Below, piece after piece: positions 53,918-62,146 of a stretch of 64,000 bases of DNA. Each line of letters starts with the position of its first letter. Position 1 is the first letter of the stretch. The DNA comes from UBA3537 sp965658025 (lineage in GTDB: Bacteria > Bacteroidota > Bacteroidia > Flavobacteriales > Flavobacteriaceae), in assembly GCA_965658025.1 (NCBI GenBank), contig CBFHQL010000002.1, positions 134,410 through 198,409 of the forward strand, read 5' to 3'. The notes below the pieces were generated by a model. That model worked only from the letters and a program-made list of their open reading frames with translations, had not been told where the DNA came from and ran no database searches. Position numbers and translations under genes: made by a program.

Positions 53918-55045
53918 TTGAAGACATCATTTCATTTATCAATAGAAGAGTTAGACGACGAGTTTTTGGAGGTAATCAACCCCAGCAATAGTGTCTATTT
54001 TTCACGTCCTCTACTTCACGGATTTGAAGTTTCTAACACTCAAGTGGATATGCGTTATGTCTGTATTTCTGATGAAGATACACCACAAGCACTGGCTTTA
54101 GTACAAATTATTGAATTGAGTGTTGATGTAATCTTGAAAAACATTAAAGTGTCTCCTTTTTTTAGAAAAATATTAACGCTGTTTTTTTGCAATGATCATA
54201 TCAAAATCATGTTTTGTGGCAACGTTTTTTTAAGTGGAGAACACGGGATTAGTTTTGCTCAAAACAGCAATAGAAAAAATATAACTGGCCATATTGGTCA
54301 TGCGCTAAATGCTATCGCAAAAACAGTTCGTCCTCTACATGCCATTTTTATTAAAGATTTTGAAGTCTCAGCATTAGCATATACCTCTTCTTTCGAACAT
54401 TTTGGATTTACAAACATCAAGGTAGAACCAAATATGCTTATTACATTGAATCCCAATTGGGCAACTTTTGAGGAGTATAAAGCGGCACTAAAATCCAAAT
54501 ACCGTGTAAAAGCCAATAAAGCAGATGCTAAAAGTAAACCTTTAGAATTGCGTAATTTTTCAAAAAAGGATATTGAACTTTATAAAGATGAACTTCAAAA
54601 CTTGTATCAAAATACAATAGACAATGCCAACTTCAACGCACAAGTTTTGGACTTGAATACTTACATAGAGTTAAAAAATACGTACAAAGACGATTTCATT
54701 GTACAAGGTTATTTTTTAGATCAAAAAATTGTGGGCTTTTTATCGGCTCTACACAACAATAATCATTTAGATGCTCATTTCATAGGACTTGATTATACCC
54801 TAAACAAAGACTATGCTATTTATCCTAGAATCCTTAACGATTATATTCGGTTGGGGCTAGAAAAAGGAGTGGCCACCATCAACTTGGGGCGTACGGCTTC
54901 AGAAATAAAATCGACTGTTGGTGCTATCCCTTTGGAATTGAGTTGCTACATCAAGCACAAAAACAAATTTATCAACTTCTTAATCCGTCCTTTCTTCAAA
55001 AGAATCCAAATCAAAAGCTTCAAACAGCATAGTCCGTTCAAATAG
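53918..55045 (+). CDS. FemAB-like GNAT-fold acyltransferase, unknown substrate
   Basis: A 375-aa protein without signal or membrane segment. The C-terminal half (about 165-345) has GNAT/FemAB features: YKAALKSKYRVKANKADAKSK, then YKDELQNLYQNTIDNANFN, DFIVQGYFLDQKIVGFLSALHNNNHLDAHFIGLDYTLNKDYAIYPRILNDYIRLGLEKGVATINLGRTASEIKSTVG, resembling peptidogalycan-synthesis and uncharacterised Bacteroidota acetyltransferase-like proteins. No ATG is near; TTG at 53918 directly follows the EamA stop by 5 nt. The role is unproven. Confidence 0.6.
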   Translation: MKTSFHLSIEELDDEFLEVINPSNSVYFSRPLLHGFEVSNTQVDMRYVCISDEDTPQALALVQIIELSVDVILKNIKVSPFFRKILTLFFCNDHIKIMFCGNVFLSGEHGISFAQNSNRKNITGHIGHALNAIAKTVRPLHAIFIKDFEVSALAYTSSFEHFGFTNIKVEPNMLITLNPNWATFEEYKAALKSKYRVKANKADAKSKPLELRNFSKKDIELYKDELQNLYQNTIDNANFNAQVLDLNTYIELKNTYKDDFIVQGYFLDQKIVGFLSALHNNNHLDAHFIGLDYTLNKDYAIYPRILNDYIRLGLEKGVATINLGRTASEIKSTVGAIPLELSCYIKHKNKFINFLIRPFFKRIQIKSFKQHSPFK

Positions 55046-55059
55046 TGCCTGCTTTTCTG

Positions 55060-55067
55060 TATCTTTG
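55060..55067 (+). promoter_or_regulatory. Promoter -7 box of yicC-gmk-nadD-dus
   Basis: TATCTTTG matches TAnnTTTG, 23 nt before the yicC ATG, at the start of a four-gene unit. No clear TTG element upstream. Confidence 0.42.
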
Positions 55068-55090
55068 AACCATAAATTTAATAACAAGGC

Positions 55091-55948
55091 ATGATACACT
55101 CCATGACTGGATATGGTAAATCTGTATTGGAATTACCTGCAAAGACCATCCGCTTAGAAATAAGATCACTGAATAGCAAGTCTTTGGATTTGAATGTGCG
55201 TATGCCGTCTATGTATAGGGCAAAAGAACTTGAACTTCGCAAACGCATTGGAGCCAGATTGGGGCGAGGTAAAATTGATTTTTCATTATATATTGAATTT
55301 GATAAAGGTGAGGCACCAGCTAAAATCAATTCGGAAGTGGTAAAAAGCTATATGAAACAACTCCAAAGTATTTCGCCCTCTGATTCTGTTGAATTACTAA
55401 AAATGGCTGTTCGTATGCCCGATGCGGTAAGTACAGATCGTGAAGATATAGACGCAGATGAATGGGCTATTATTTCTAATGAAGTGGGTGTTGTTTTGGA
55501 TCGAATTCAGGACTACCGAAAAGATGAAGGTTCTGCTCTTGAAAAAGATTTTTCGAAACGTATTACCAATATTGATGAGCTTTTAAATAGCGTCTTTGAT
55601 ATGGATGCTGAGCGCATCAAACATGTTCGAGAACGCATCGAAAAAGGAATTTCCGATTTAAAAGAAAAAATAGATCAAAATCGGTTTGAACAAGAACTTA
55701 TTTATTACATTGAAAAATTAGATATTACTGAAGAAAAAACACGTCTAAAGAATCATTTAGAGTATTTTATAAAAACACTAAATTCTGCTGATTCTAATGG
55801 GAAAAAACTTGGTTTTATCAGTCAAGAAATTGGTCGAGAAATCAATACTATTGGCTCTAAGGCAAACTTTGCGCCAATGCAAAAACTCGTTGTACAAATG
55901 AAAGACGAACTCGAAAAAATAAAAGAACAACTGCTCAACGTCCTCTAA
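55091..55948 (+). CDS. yicC: YicC-family endoribonuclease
   Basis: A 285-aa protein starting MIHSMTGYGKSV and containing EIRSLNSKSLDLNVRMPSMYR, and ending FISQEIGREINTIGSKANFAPMQKLVVQMKDELEKIKEQLLNVL; these are the two YicC domains. Members act as RNases. The gene heads yicC-gmk-nadD-dus, and the yicC-gmk pairing is widespread. Confidence 0.93.
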   Translation: MIHSMTGYGKSVLELPAKTIRLEIRSLNSKSLDLNVRMPSMYRAKELELRKRIGARLGRGKIDFSLYIEFDKGEAPAKINSEVVKSYMKQLQSISPSDSVELLKMAVRMPDAVSTDREDIDADEWAIISNEVGVVLDRIQDYRKDEGSALEKDFSKRITNIDELLNSVFDMDAERIKHVRERIEKGISDLKEKIDQNRFEQELIYYIEKLDITEEKTRLKNHLEYFIKTLNSADSNGKKLGFISQEIGREINTIGSKANFAPMQKLVVQMKDELEKIKEQLLNVL

Positions 55949-55950
55949 TT

Positions 55951-56523
55951 ATGTTCAACGGTAAACTCATTGTATTTTCTGCACCCTCTGGCTCTGGCAA
56001 AACAACCATCGTTAAGCACCTTTTAGCCCAAAAAGAACTAAACCTTGCGTTCTCTATTTCGGCAACTTCACGCGAACAAAGAGGGGAAGAAATTGATGGT
56101 AAAGACTACTATTTTTTATCTGCTAAGGACTTCAAAAAGCACATCAAAGCAGGAGATTTTTTGGAGTGGGAAGAAGTATATCGCGACAATTTTTATGGCA
56201 CACTTAAAAATGAAGTCGAACGCATTTGGGCTATGGGCAAACATGTTATTTTTGATATTGATGTTTCAGGTGGCTTACGCATCAAAAAGAAATTTCCAGA
56301 AAAAACGCTCGCTGTTTTCATCAAACCACCAAGCATAGATGAGCTAAAAATTAGACTTAAAAAACGTAAAACGGAATCAGAAGACAAAATCAACATGCGT
56401 ATTTCTAAAGCTTCGGCCGAACTCGCAACTGCGCCTCTTTTCGATTGTATTATTGAAAATGAAGTCTTAGAAAAAGCAAAAGCGAAGGCACACACGACAG
56501 TGTTGAAATTTATTGAATCTTAA
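55951..56523 (+). CDS. gmk: Guanylate kinase
   Basis: A 190-aa kinase converting GMP to GDP. P-loop APSGSGKTT (11-19), GMP-binding SATSREQRGEEIDGKDYYFL (about 38-57), DFLEWEEVYRDNFYGTL and DIDVSGGLRIKKKFPEKTLAVFI. Standard length. Starts 2 nt after yicC. Confidence 0.97.
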   Translation: MFNGKLIVFSAPSGSGKTTIVKHLLAQKELNLAFSISATSREQRGEEIDGKDYYFLSAKDFKKHIKAGDFLEWEEVYRDNFYGTLKNEVERIWAMGKHVIFDIDVSGGLRIKKKFPEKTLAVFIKPPSIDELKIRLKKRKTESEDKINMRISKASAELATAPLFDCIIENEVLEKAKAKAHTTVLKFIES

Positions 56524-56546
56524 TCATTGACCTTAGTTCCACAAAA

Positions 56547-57122
56547 ATGAAAATCGGACTCTATTTTGGCACTTTCAATCCTATTCATGTGGGACACCTA
56601 ATTATTGCCAATCATTTTGCCGAACATTCTGATTTGGAACAAGTTTGGTGTGTCGTAACGCCACAAAACCCTTTCAAAACCAAGCAAAGCATCTTGGACA
56701 ATCATCAACGCTTAGAAATGGTGTATTTGGCAACCAAAGAATATCCAAAGATCAAACCTACCGATATAGAGTTTCAATTACCTCAACCCAATTACACCAT
56801 ACATACTTTGGCGTATTTGGAAGAAAAATATCCCAAACACGAATTTGTGCTTATTATGGGTGAAGATAATTTAGTATCCTTACCAAAATGGAAAAATGCA
56901 GAGGTAATTTTAGAACGTTATCCCATTTATGTATATCCAAGAAAAATAAGCAACACTGCTTCAAAGGATGTTTTTGAAGGAACGATAAAAAAAGTTGATG
57001 CACCAATCATCGAGATTTCTTCATCTTTTATAAGAAAGGCCATAAAATCTGGTAAAAATATTCGGCCACTTTTACCCGAATCCGTTTGGATATATTTAGA
57101 CGAAATGAATTTTTATAAGTAA
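56547..57122 (+). CDS. nadD: Nicotinate-nucleotide adenylyltransferase
   Basis: A 191-aa nucleotidyltransferase of NAD synthesis. GTFNPIHVGHLIIAN holds the T/HxGH adenylyl motif, VTPQNPFKTK and ISSSFIRKAIKSGKNIRPLLP are the other conserved segments (ISSSxIR). Standard length. In the yicC-gmk-nadD-dus unit. Confidence 0.96.
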   Translation: MKIGLYFGTFNPIHVGHLIIANHFAEHSDLEQVWCVVTPQNPFKTKQSILDNHQRLEMVYLATKEYPKIKPTDIEFQLPQPNYTIHTLAYLEEKYPKHEFVLIMGEDNLVSLPKWKNAEVILERYPIYVYPRKISNTASKDVFEGTIKKVDAPIIEISSSFIRKAIKSGKNIRPLLPESVWIYLDEMNFYK

Positions 57123-57124
57123 AC

Positions 57125-58117
57125 ATGGTAAAAATTGGACCTATAGAATTGCCTGAATTCCCGCTTTTATTGGCACCCATGGAAGATGTGAGCGACCCAC
57201 CATTTCGAGCGCTTTGTAAAGAACAAGGTGCTGATGTGGTTTATACAGAATTCATCTCTAGTGAAGGGCTTATTCGTGATGCTGCCAAAAGCACGATGAA
57301 ACTGGATATTTATGAAAAAGAGCGCCCTGTAGGGATCCAAATTTTTGGCGCCAATCTGGACAGTATGCTTCGGGCAGTAGAAATCGTAGAAAAATCAAAC
57401 CCCGATATTATTGACATCAATTTTGGTTGTCCTGTAAAAAAAGTAGTCAGTAAAGGCGCTGGTGCAGGAATCCTAAAAGACGTTTGTTTGATGGAAAAGC
57501 TTACAGCAGAAATGGTCAAACGCACCCATTTACCAGTAACAGTGAAAACACGCTTGGGTTGGGATCACGACTCTATTCGTATTGTTGAGGTCGCCGAAAG
57601 ACTTCAAGATGTGGGCATCAAAGCGTTGTCTATTCATGGACGAACACGTGCCCAAATGTATAAAGGCAATGCCGATTGGGGCCCTATTGCTGAAGTAAAA
57701 AATAACCCAAGAATGCACATCCCTATTTTTGGAAATGGCGATGTTAACTCTCCAGAGCGCGCGGTCGAAATGCGTGATACTTATGGCTTGGACGGTGCTA
57801 TGATTGGACGTGCAAGTATTGGGAATCCGTGGTTTTTTAAGCAAGTAAAACATTATTTTGAGACAGGAACACACCTAGCGCCTATTAGCATGACAGAGCG
57901 CGTTGAAGCCGCACGAAGACACCTAAAAATGGCTATTGATTGGAAAGGCGAAGTGCTAGGAGTTCTTGAAACAAGAAGGCATTATACCAACTATTTTAAG
58001 GGGATTCCAAACTTCAAGCCCTACAGAACCAAAATGGTGACTAGCGATCACAGCGAAGATGTTTTCAAAACATTTGACGAAGTGGAATCCGTATTCGCAA
58101 CGCATCAGTTTGTTTAG
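57125..58117 (+). CDS. dus: tRNA-dihydrouridine synthase (DusB type)
   Basis: A 330-aa TIM-barrel flavoprotein. LLAPMEDVSDPPFRALCKEQGADVVYTEFISSEGLI, INFGCPVKKVVSKGAGAGIL (the catalytic Cys in GCPVKK), TVKTRLGWDH, IHGRTRAQMYKG and GDGAMIGRASIGNPWFF-type FMN-binding sequence (LDGAMIGRASIG). Reduces uridine in tRNA D-loops. Starts 2 nt after nadD; convergent with the LolC-like gene, overlapping by 4 nt. Confidence 0.95.
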   Translation: MVKIGPIELPEFPLLLAPMEDVSDPPFRALCKEQGADVVYTEFISSEGLIRDAAKSTMKLDIYEKERPVGIQIFGANLDSMLRAVEIVEKSNPDIIDINFGCPVKKVVSKGAGAGILKDVCLMEKLTAEMVKRTHLPVTVKTRLGWDHDSIRIVEVAERLQDVGIKALSIHGRTRAQMYKGNADWGPIAEVKNNPRMHIPIFGNGDVNSPERAVEMRDTYGLDGAMIGRASIGNPWFFKQVKHYFETGTHLAPISMTERVEAARRHLKMAIDWKGEVLGVLETRRHYTNYFKGIPNFKPYRTKMVTSDHSEDVFKTFDEVESVFATHQFV

Positions 58118-59313
58118 TCCATAAACTCAAGTTTCCTTAAATTCCAAGATGCCATTCGGGCAGCAATAATACCCAAAACAAAAATTGTTGCAAAAGCTAT
58201 CAAAAAATTAGAGGCCTTCAAAACCACAGGATAAGGCAGAGTTGGCGATATCATAACCAAATCGAAATACAGCTGAAGTGCGATGACAAGAGCGCCTAAA
58301 ATCAAACCAACCACCCCCCCGATTACAGTCATCAAAACACCTTGCATAAAAAATATATTCTGAAGCTCTTTTTTGTTGGCGCCAATGCTAAAAAGAGTTT
58401 TCAGATTGTCTTTTTTATGTAAAATCATCATGATGATAGACCCTACAATATTAAATAGTGCAATAATCAAAATCAGCGTAAAAATAAGGTACACAGCAAT
58501 GTGTTCAGTATTTAACATTTTGTATAGTGCATCGTTGAGTTGAACTCTACTTTTGATAATGATTTGATCCTCAAAAATAAGATTCAGTTCAGATTTTATC
58601 CGTTCTAAGTCGGCTTCTGAAGTAGTTATAATTTCAATTCCACTAATTTGATTTTCATTTAGCCCAAGTAAATATTGGGCATTTTCAAGCGAAGTATAAA
58701 CTCGAGCACCATTGATGGATTCATTGATTTGAAAGACCCCTACATTGGCCACCTTCATGCTTTTGAATGCACTTTTTACAGATGTAATTTGCCCTGTCCC
58801 TGGTTTTGGCGCATACATACGGATGGTTTTAGTAAGATCATAGACCCCAAATCCTAGCGTATTGGTGACGCCCCAGCCAGCAACAATATGAGGGAGGTCG
58901 GGTGTCAACCAATCACCATAAGTCAAAATGGAATCGATTGTTGTTTGAGGATATTGTGCATCTACACCTTTGAGGTCAATGGCTAAATATTTGTCTTCGC
59001 AACTTAGCAAGACTTTTTCTTCTACAACTTCAGAAAACGTAGTAATCCCCTCAATTGCATTAAGTTTCTGGCGCTGTGTGGAGGTCAGTATAATGTTTTT
59101 GGATTGACGCGGAAAAACCTTCAAATCAGGATCGGTAAAAGCCGTGAATTCCAAACTAAACGCCTTGAGCCCATCAAATCCTGAGAGCACAATAAATAGT
59201 GCTGCAGTCCCCAAAATGATTCCTAAACCTGCAACTAAAGTGATGTAATTAATGGCTTTGTTTTTACTTTTTGTAAACAAATACCGTTTGGCTATGTACA
59301 GCGAAAAGTTCAA
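58114..59313 (-). CDS. LolC/LolE-like ABC transporter permease
   Basis: A 399-aa FtsX-fold permease: N-terminal basic FSLYIAKRYLFTKSKNKAINYITLVAGLGIILGTAALFIVLSGFDG, a periplasmic domain, and three C-terminal helices (about 275-298, 315-345, 365-390) with HKKDNLKTLFSIGANKKELQNIFF between them. This is the LolCE branch, moving lipoproteins out of the inner membrane. Start is a TTG placed right after the rbfA stop (zero gap); no ATG fits the conserved beginning MNFSLYIAKRY. No LolD gene is adjacent. Confidence 0.88.
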   Translation of the reverse strand: MNFSLYIAKRYLFTKSKNKAINYITLVAGLGIILGTAALFIVLSGFDGLKAFSLEFTAFTDPDLKVFPRQSKNIILTSTQRQKLNAIEGITTFSEVVEEKVLLSCEDKYLAIDLKGVDAQYPQTTIDSILTYGDWLTPDLPHIVAGWGVTNTLGFGVYDLTKTIRMYAPKPGTGQITSVKSAFKSMKVANVGVFQINESINGARVYTSLENAQYLLGLNENQISGIEIITTSEADLERIKSELNLIFEDQIIIKSRVQLNDALYKMLNTEHIAVYLIFTLILIIALFNIVGSIIMMILHKKDNLKTLFSIGANKKELQNIFFMQGVLMTVIGGVVGLILGALVIALQLYFDLVMISPTLPYPVVLKASNFLIAFATIFVLGIIAARMASWNLRKLEFMD

Positions 59314-59706
59314 CTATGATTTTTTTCTTTTTTGAGAAATGTTGTCATTGAGAATAGGGTCATCTGTCCCTTTAAGTGACCGATCTATTTGATCGATGTA
59401 TTCTAAAGAATCATCAATAAAAAACAATAATTCAGGCATACGCCGAAGTTGGTGTTTTGTACGTTTAGCCAATTCGTGTTTTATAATAGCGGCATTTGAA
59501 GAAATACCTTCAATCAAAATTTTGGCTTGTTTTATGGGAAAAATGCTCAGATAAACTTTGGCAATGGACAAATCAACAGTAACTTTTACTTGGGTCACAG
59601 AAATGATAACCCCCTGCATACCACCATCTCTTGCGGCGCCCTGTAGTACTTCGACTAAATCGCGTTGCAAAACCGATGCTATTTTCTTTTGTCTTTGACT
59701 TTCCAT
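59314..59706 (-). CDS. rbfA: Ribosome-binding factor A
   Basis: A 130-aa KH-fold factor for 30S maturation. RQKKIASVLQRDLVEVLQ, VIISVTQVKVTVDLSIAKVYLSIFP and LAKRTKHQLRRMPELLFFIDDSLEYIDQIDRSLKG are the RbfA signatures. A minus-strand promoter box TATTTTTG (59718-59711) lies 5 nt before the ATG, implying a very short leader. Co-transcribed with the LolC-like gene. Confidence 0.94.
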   Translation of the reverse strand: MESQRQKKIASVLQRDLVEVLQGAARDGGMQGVIISVTQVKVTVDLSIAKVYLSIFPIKQAKILIEGISSNAAIIKHELAKRTKHQLRRMPELLFFIDDSLEYIDQIDRSLKGTDDPILNDNISQKRKKS

Positions 59707-59761
59707 AAGACAAAAATACTATAATTCTTATTGATTTGTTCAAAAGCCCTATTTTTTGCTT

Positions 59762-59769
59762 TAAATTTG
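59762..59769 (+). promoter_or_regulatory. Promoter -7 box of the epimerase gene
   Basis: TAAATTTG matches TAnnTTTG only 7 nt ahead of the ATG at 59777, suggesting a leaderless or almost leaderless mRNA. A divergent box for rbfA sits at 59711-59718. Confidence 0.4.
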
Positions 59770-59776
59770 TAGAGGA

Positions 59777-60187
59777 ATGAGAAAAATTGAACACATTGGT
59801 ATTGCCGTGAAAGACCTAGCAGCTTCCAACGCTCTGTACAAAACGTTGCTGGGCGTTGCGCATTATAAAATTGAAGATGTGGCTTCAGAAGGGGTTAAAA
59901 CCTCTTTTTTTAGGGTTGGCGAAAGTAAAATTGAATTGTTACAAGCGACAACTCCTGATAGCCCTATTGCAAAATTTATAGAAAAACGAGGAGAGTGTGT
60001 ACATCATATTGCCTTTGACGTGGACGATATTGAAACAGAAATTGAACGCTTAAAATCTGAGGGGTTTGCATTGATTCACCACACACCCAAGCCCGGTGCT
60101 GATGGCAAAATGATTGCATTTTTGCACCCAAAATCATCTGGTGGAGTGCTCGTAGAATTGTGTCAAGACATAAACAATAAAGGATAG
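59777..60187 (+). CDS. mce: Methylmalonyl-CoA epimerase
   Basis: A 136-aa vicinal-oxygen-chelate protein. HIGIAVKDLAASNALYKTLLG begins the first beta-alpha-beta-beta unit and supplies one metal His (H6); HHIAFDVDDIE and VLVELCQD supply the later His and the Glu. Interconverts (R)- and (S)-methylmalonyl-CoA in propionate metabolism. Normal length. Single gene before the tRNA. Confidence 0.93.
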   Translation: MRKIEHIGIAVKDLAASNALYKTLLGVAHYKIEDVASEGVKTSFFRVGESKIELLQATTPDSPIAKFIEKRGECVHHIAFDVDDIETEIERLKSEGFALIHHTPKPGADGKMIAFLHPKSSGGVLVELCQDINNKG

Positions 60188-60235
60188 AATTCTTTTTATA
60201 ATTTTAAAAATGGTTGTAATATTGCAGCCACTTTT

Positions 60236-60312
60236 GGTCCCATAGCTCAGTTGGTTAGAGCATCTGACTCATAATCAGAGGGTCACTGGTTCGAGCCCAG
60301 TTGGGACCACCA
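60236..60312 (+). tRNA. tRNA with CAU anticodon (elongator Met, or Ile2)
   Basis: Cloverleaf: acceptor GGTCCCA/TGGGACC, D-arm GCTC..GAGC, anticodon stem TCTGA/TCAGA with loop CTCATAA (CAT), T-arm CACTGG..TTCGAGC..CCAG, discriminator A60309, and CCA encoded at 60310-60312. It is not the initiator, since pair 1-72 is G-C and the anticodon stem lacks the three G-C pairs. C4-G69 and C5-G68 match the TilS determinants of E. coli Ile2, so Met against Ile2 is left open. The 3' half is the attachment region of the recombinase-bearing element and is complete. Confidence 0.95.
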
Positions 60313-61822
60313 AATGGGACAAACTCAAATTTTTTGAGATTTGTCCCATTTTATTTTCACCTAACTCTTTGTCTATCTGTAAGATATATCTTAACACATC
60401 ATTGATTCTTGTGGTTCGACATTTTTTTCCATCAAACTCAATGTTTTCGGGGAATATCGAACTAATCAGACGTTGCTTGCCATAAATATCTGATTGATTA
60501 TATAATCTATCAAAGTTGTTTAACATGCGATACGCCTTTTCTATGTTCTGTTTAAAAACAGTGTTGGATTGGCTTAAATTATAAAGTTCTTGTTTGTTAG
60601 ACTCACTTTCATTGGTATAGCGGGTATAAGCACTGTTGTAGGCCTGTTGAGTAATTTTACCATCCACAAACAAATCTTGAAGACTCTCCATTCGCTTTTT
60701 TAGCTTTTCTTGTTTTTCATTTAGTAGCTCTCTTTGTTTTTGTAAATTTCCATTGTCTTCAAGCAGTAATGATTCCAGAACTTTTTTGTAAAGTTGTTTA
60801 GACTGTTTTGTAAACTTAAAATCTGTAAGAATACTTGTAAAAACACCATTTAGCTTTAACGCATTAAAACGCTCCTTTTTACAGCTATTACAGTGGTAGT
60901 AAAAAAATCGACTTCCGTTTTGGCTTCTAGAAGCACTTCCTGTCATTTTAGATTTACACTTACTACAATAAAGTTTACCCCTAAGTGGTAACTCTTCTCG
61001 TTGAGAGGTATAACTTACTCTTTTACTACTGCGCTTTCGTTGCTCTAAAATCTCTTGAACTTTGTAGAACGTTTTATCACTTATTATTCCTTTGTGTACT
61101 CCTTCAACCCAAACCTCCGGCTCATCCTCACAAGCTGGAACAACAATTTTTCCAATGTACACGGGATTCCTTAAAATATTTGACATATTGTTGCGGCTAA
61201 TCTTATGCCCCATTTTATTTATACCGCTTCTAATCTCAGCCTGATTTTTACCTCGAAGTATTTCATTAAAAGCATATTGGATGTACTTCGCTTTATCGCT
61301 TGGAGTAAGAAGCGGCTTATTTTGATCATCTCTACTGTTTTTATAACCCACAGGAGCCTTTCTACACCATCGTCCAGCTTTTAATGACCCGCGTATTCCG
61401 CCTCTTATCTTTAGTGATCTTCTGTCATTATCAATCTCTGGGAAAACTAAATTCATAGCCAAAAGCGCTTTGCTCTCAGGCACGTTAAAGTCTATGGGCT
61501 GTTCAATGGCTTGTACTTCTATACTTAGAGCTTTAAAACATCTAAGCATATTAAATGAGTCTGTGATGTTCCTTGAAAACCTATCCCAACTAGTTACAAG
61601 CAAATAGTCAATACTATTTTTATTGCTTTTTGCAAACTTTAGTAATTTTCTAAATTCAGGTCTATCAAAGTTCTTGGCCGAATGGTCTTCTTTATATTCT
61701 TTTATTATTTCTATATTGTTCCTCTGACAATACGTAACAAGCTGCTCGTGTTGCACATCTAAGCTGTAGCCTTTAGCCTGCTCATCTGTACTTACCCGGC
61801 ACATGATTATGGCTTTTTTCAT
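60275..61822 (-). CDS. Large serine recombinase (site-specific integrase)
   Basis: A 515-aa recombinase. Resolvase domain about 3-145 with nucleophile S11 (CRVSTDEQ) and DRFSRN near 82-87; recombinase domain about 160-265 (RGSLKAGRWCRKAPVGYKN, ISRNNMSNILRNPVYIGKIVVP); zinc ribbon about 290-325 (YCSKCKSKM ... YHCNSCKKERFN); coiled coil about 355-415. Its last 13 codons are read from the antisense strand of the tRNA gene and it stops opposite the anticodon arm, so the C-terminal tail depends on the joined sequence. All catalytic features look intact. Likely catalyses integration and, with a directionality factor, excision. Confidence 0.93.
   Translation of the reverse strand: MKKAIIMCRVSTDEQAKGYSLDVQHEQLVTYCQRNNIEIIKEYKEDHSAKNFDRPEFRKLLKFAKSNKNSIDYLLVTSWDRFSRNITDSFNMLRCFKALSIEVQAIEQPIDFNVPESKALLAMNLVFPEIDNDRRSLKIRGGIRGSLKAGRWCRKAPVGYKNSRDDQNKPLLTPSDKAKYIQYAFNEILRGKNQAEIRSGINKMGHKISRNNMSNILRNPVYIGKIVVPACEDEPEVWVEGVHKGIISDKTFYKVQEILEQRKRSSKRVSYTSQREELPLRGKLYCSKCKSKMTGSASRSQNGSRFFYYHCNSCKKERFNALKLNGVFTSILTDFKFTKQSKQLYKKVLESLLLEDNGNLQKQRELLNEKQEKLKKRMESLQDLFVDGKITQQAYNSAYTRYTNESESNKQELYNLSQSNTVFKQNIEKAYRMLNNFDRLYNQSDIYGKQRLISSIFPENIEFDGKKCRTTRINDVLRYILQIDKELGENKMGQISKNLSLSHLVVPTGLEPVTL
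60312..60351 (+). terminator. Long hairpin after the tRNA, inside the antisense recombinase 3' end
   Basis: 60312-60329 pairs with 60333-60338 and 60340-60351 (18 bp, one bulged A, 3-nt loop); the arms begin with AAATGGGACAAA and end with TTTGTCCCATTT. It follows the tRNA CCA immediately and is followed by TTATTTT, so it can end tRNA transcription. On the other strand it lies within the last 30 codons of the serine recombinase. Confidence 0.7.
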
Positions 61823-61887
61823 ATTTTTTTTTATTCTTTGTTCTTAAAAATGTGTTTTAGTTATTTCAATATCCGCTTCTACTTTCC

Positions 61888-62022
61888 TTATGAGTTCATA
61901 GCAGACAACTGCTCCGAGGCAAGGAGTGTTAAAAAATCCCGAATTTGTATAATCTGATCTTGTGTAAGTTTTTCTTCTCTATGTTTGTTTAATATGCATT
62001 CGCATGTTGTTAAAGACACCAT
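61888..62022 (-). CDS. Small ORF, 44 aa, helical, unknown
   Basis: ATG at 62022, TAA at 61888-61890. The product starts MVSLTTCECILNKHREEKL and continues TQDQIIQIRDFLTLLASEQL, an amphipathic, charged helical pattern that does not look like random AT-rich translation. It overlaps the end of the preceding small ORF by 44 nt in another frame and precedes the recombinase ATG by 65 nt. No family recognised with confidence. Confidence 0.5.
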   Translation of the reverse strand: MVSLTTCECILNKHREEKLTQDQIIQIRDFLTLLASEQLSAMNS

Positions 62023-62146
62023 AGCTTGTATGGTTGTGCTTGCCTTTGCTTTTTACAATAGGGTTACAGGTTTCTATATATGAGCTCAGGTTTTGAGTCT
62101 CTTTCTTTATCGTTTCTCTTCTATGCATTTGAAAAACATTTCTCAT
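61979..62146 (-). CDS. Small ORF, 55 aa, basic, unknown
   Basis: ATG at 62146 directly follows the TAA of the MerR-like gene (zero gap), which argues for coupled translation; an internal ATG at 62128 is possible. The product (MRNVFQMHRRETIKKETQNL start, MRMHIKQT end) is basic with no visible motif. It overlaps the next small ORF. Could be real or chance. Confidence 0.4.
   Translation of the reverse strand: MRNVFQMHRRETIKKETQNLSSYIETCNPIVKSKGKHNHTSYGVFNNMRMHIKQT

Noticed and set aside
60236..60312. tRNA gene disrupted by the integrated element
   Set aside because: All arms pair correctly and the CCA end is encoded, so the tRNA is intact.
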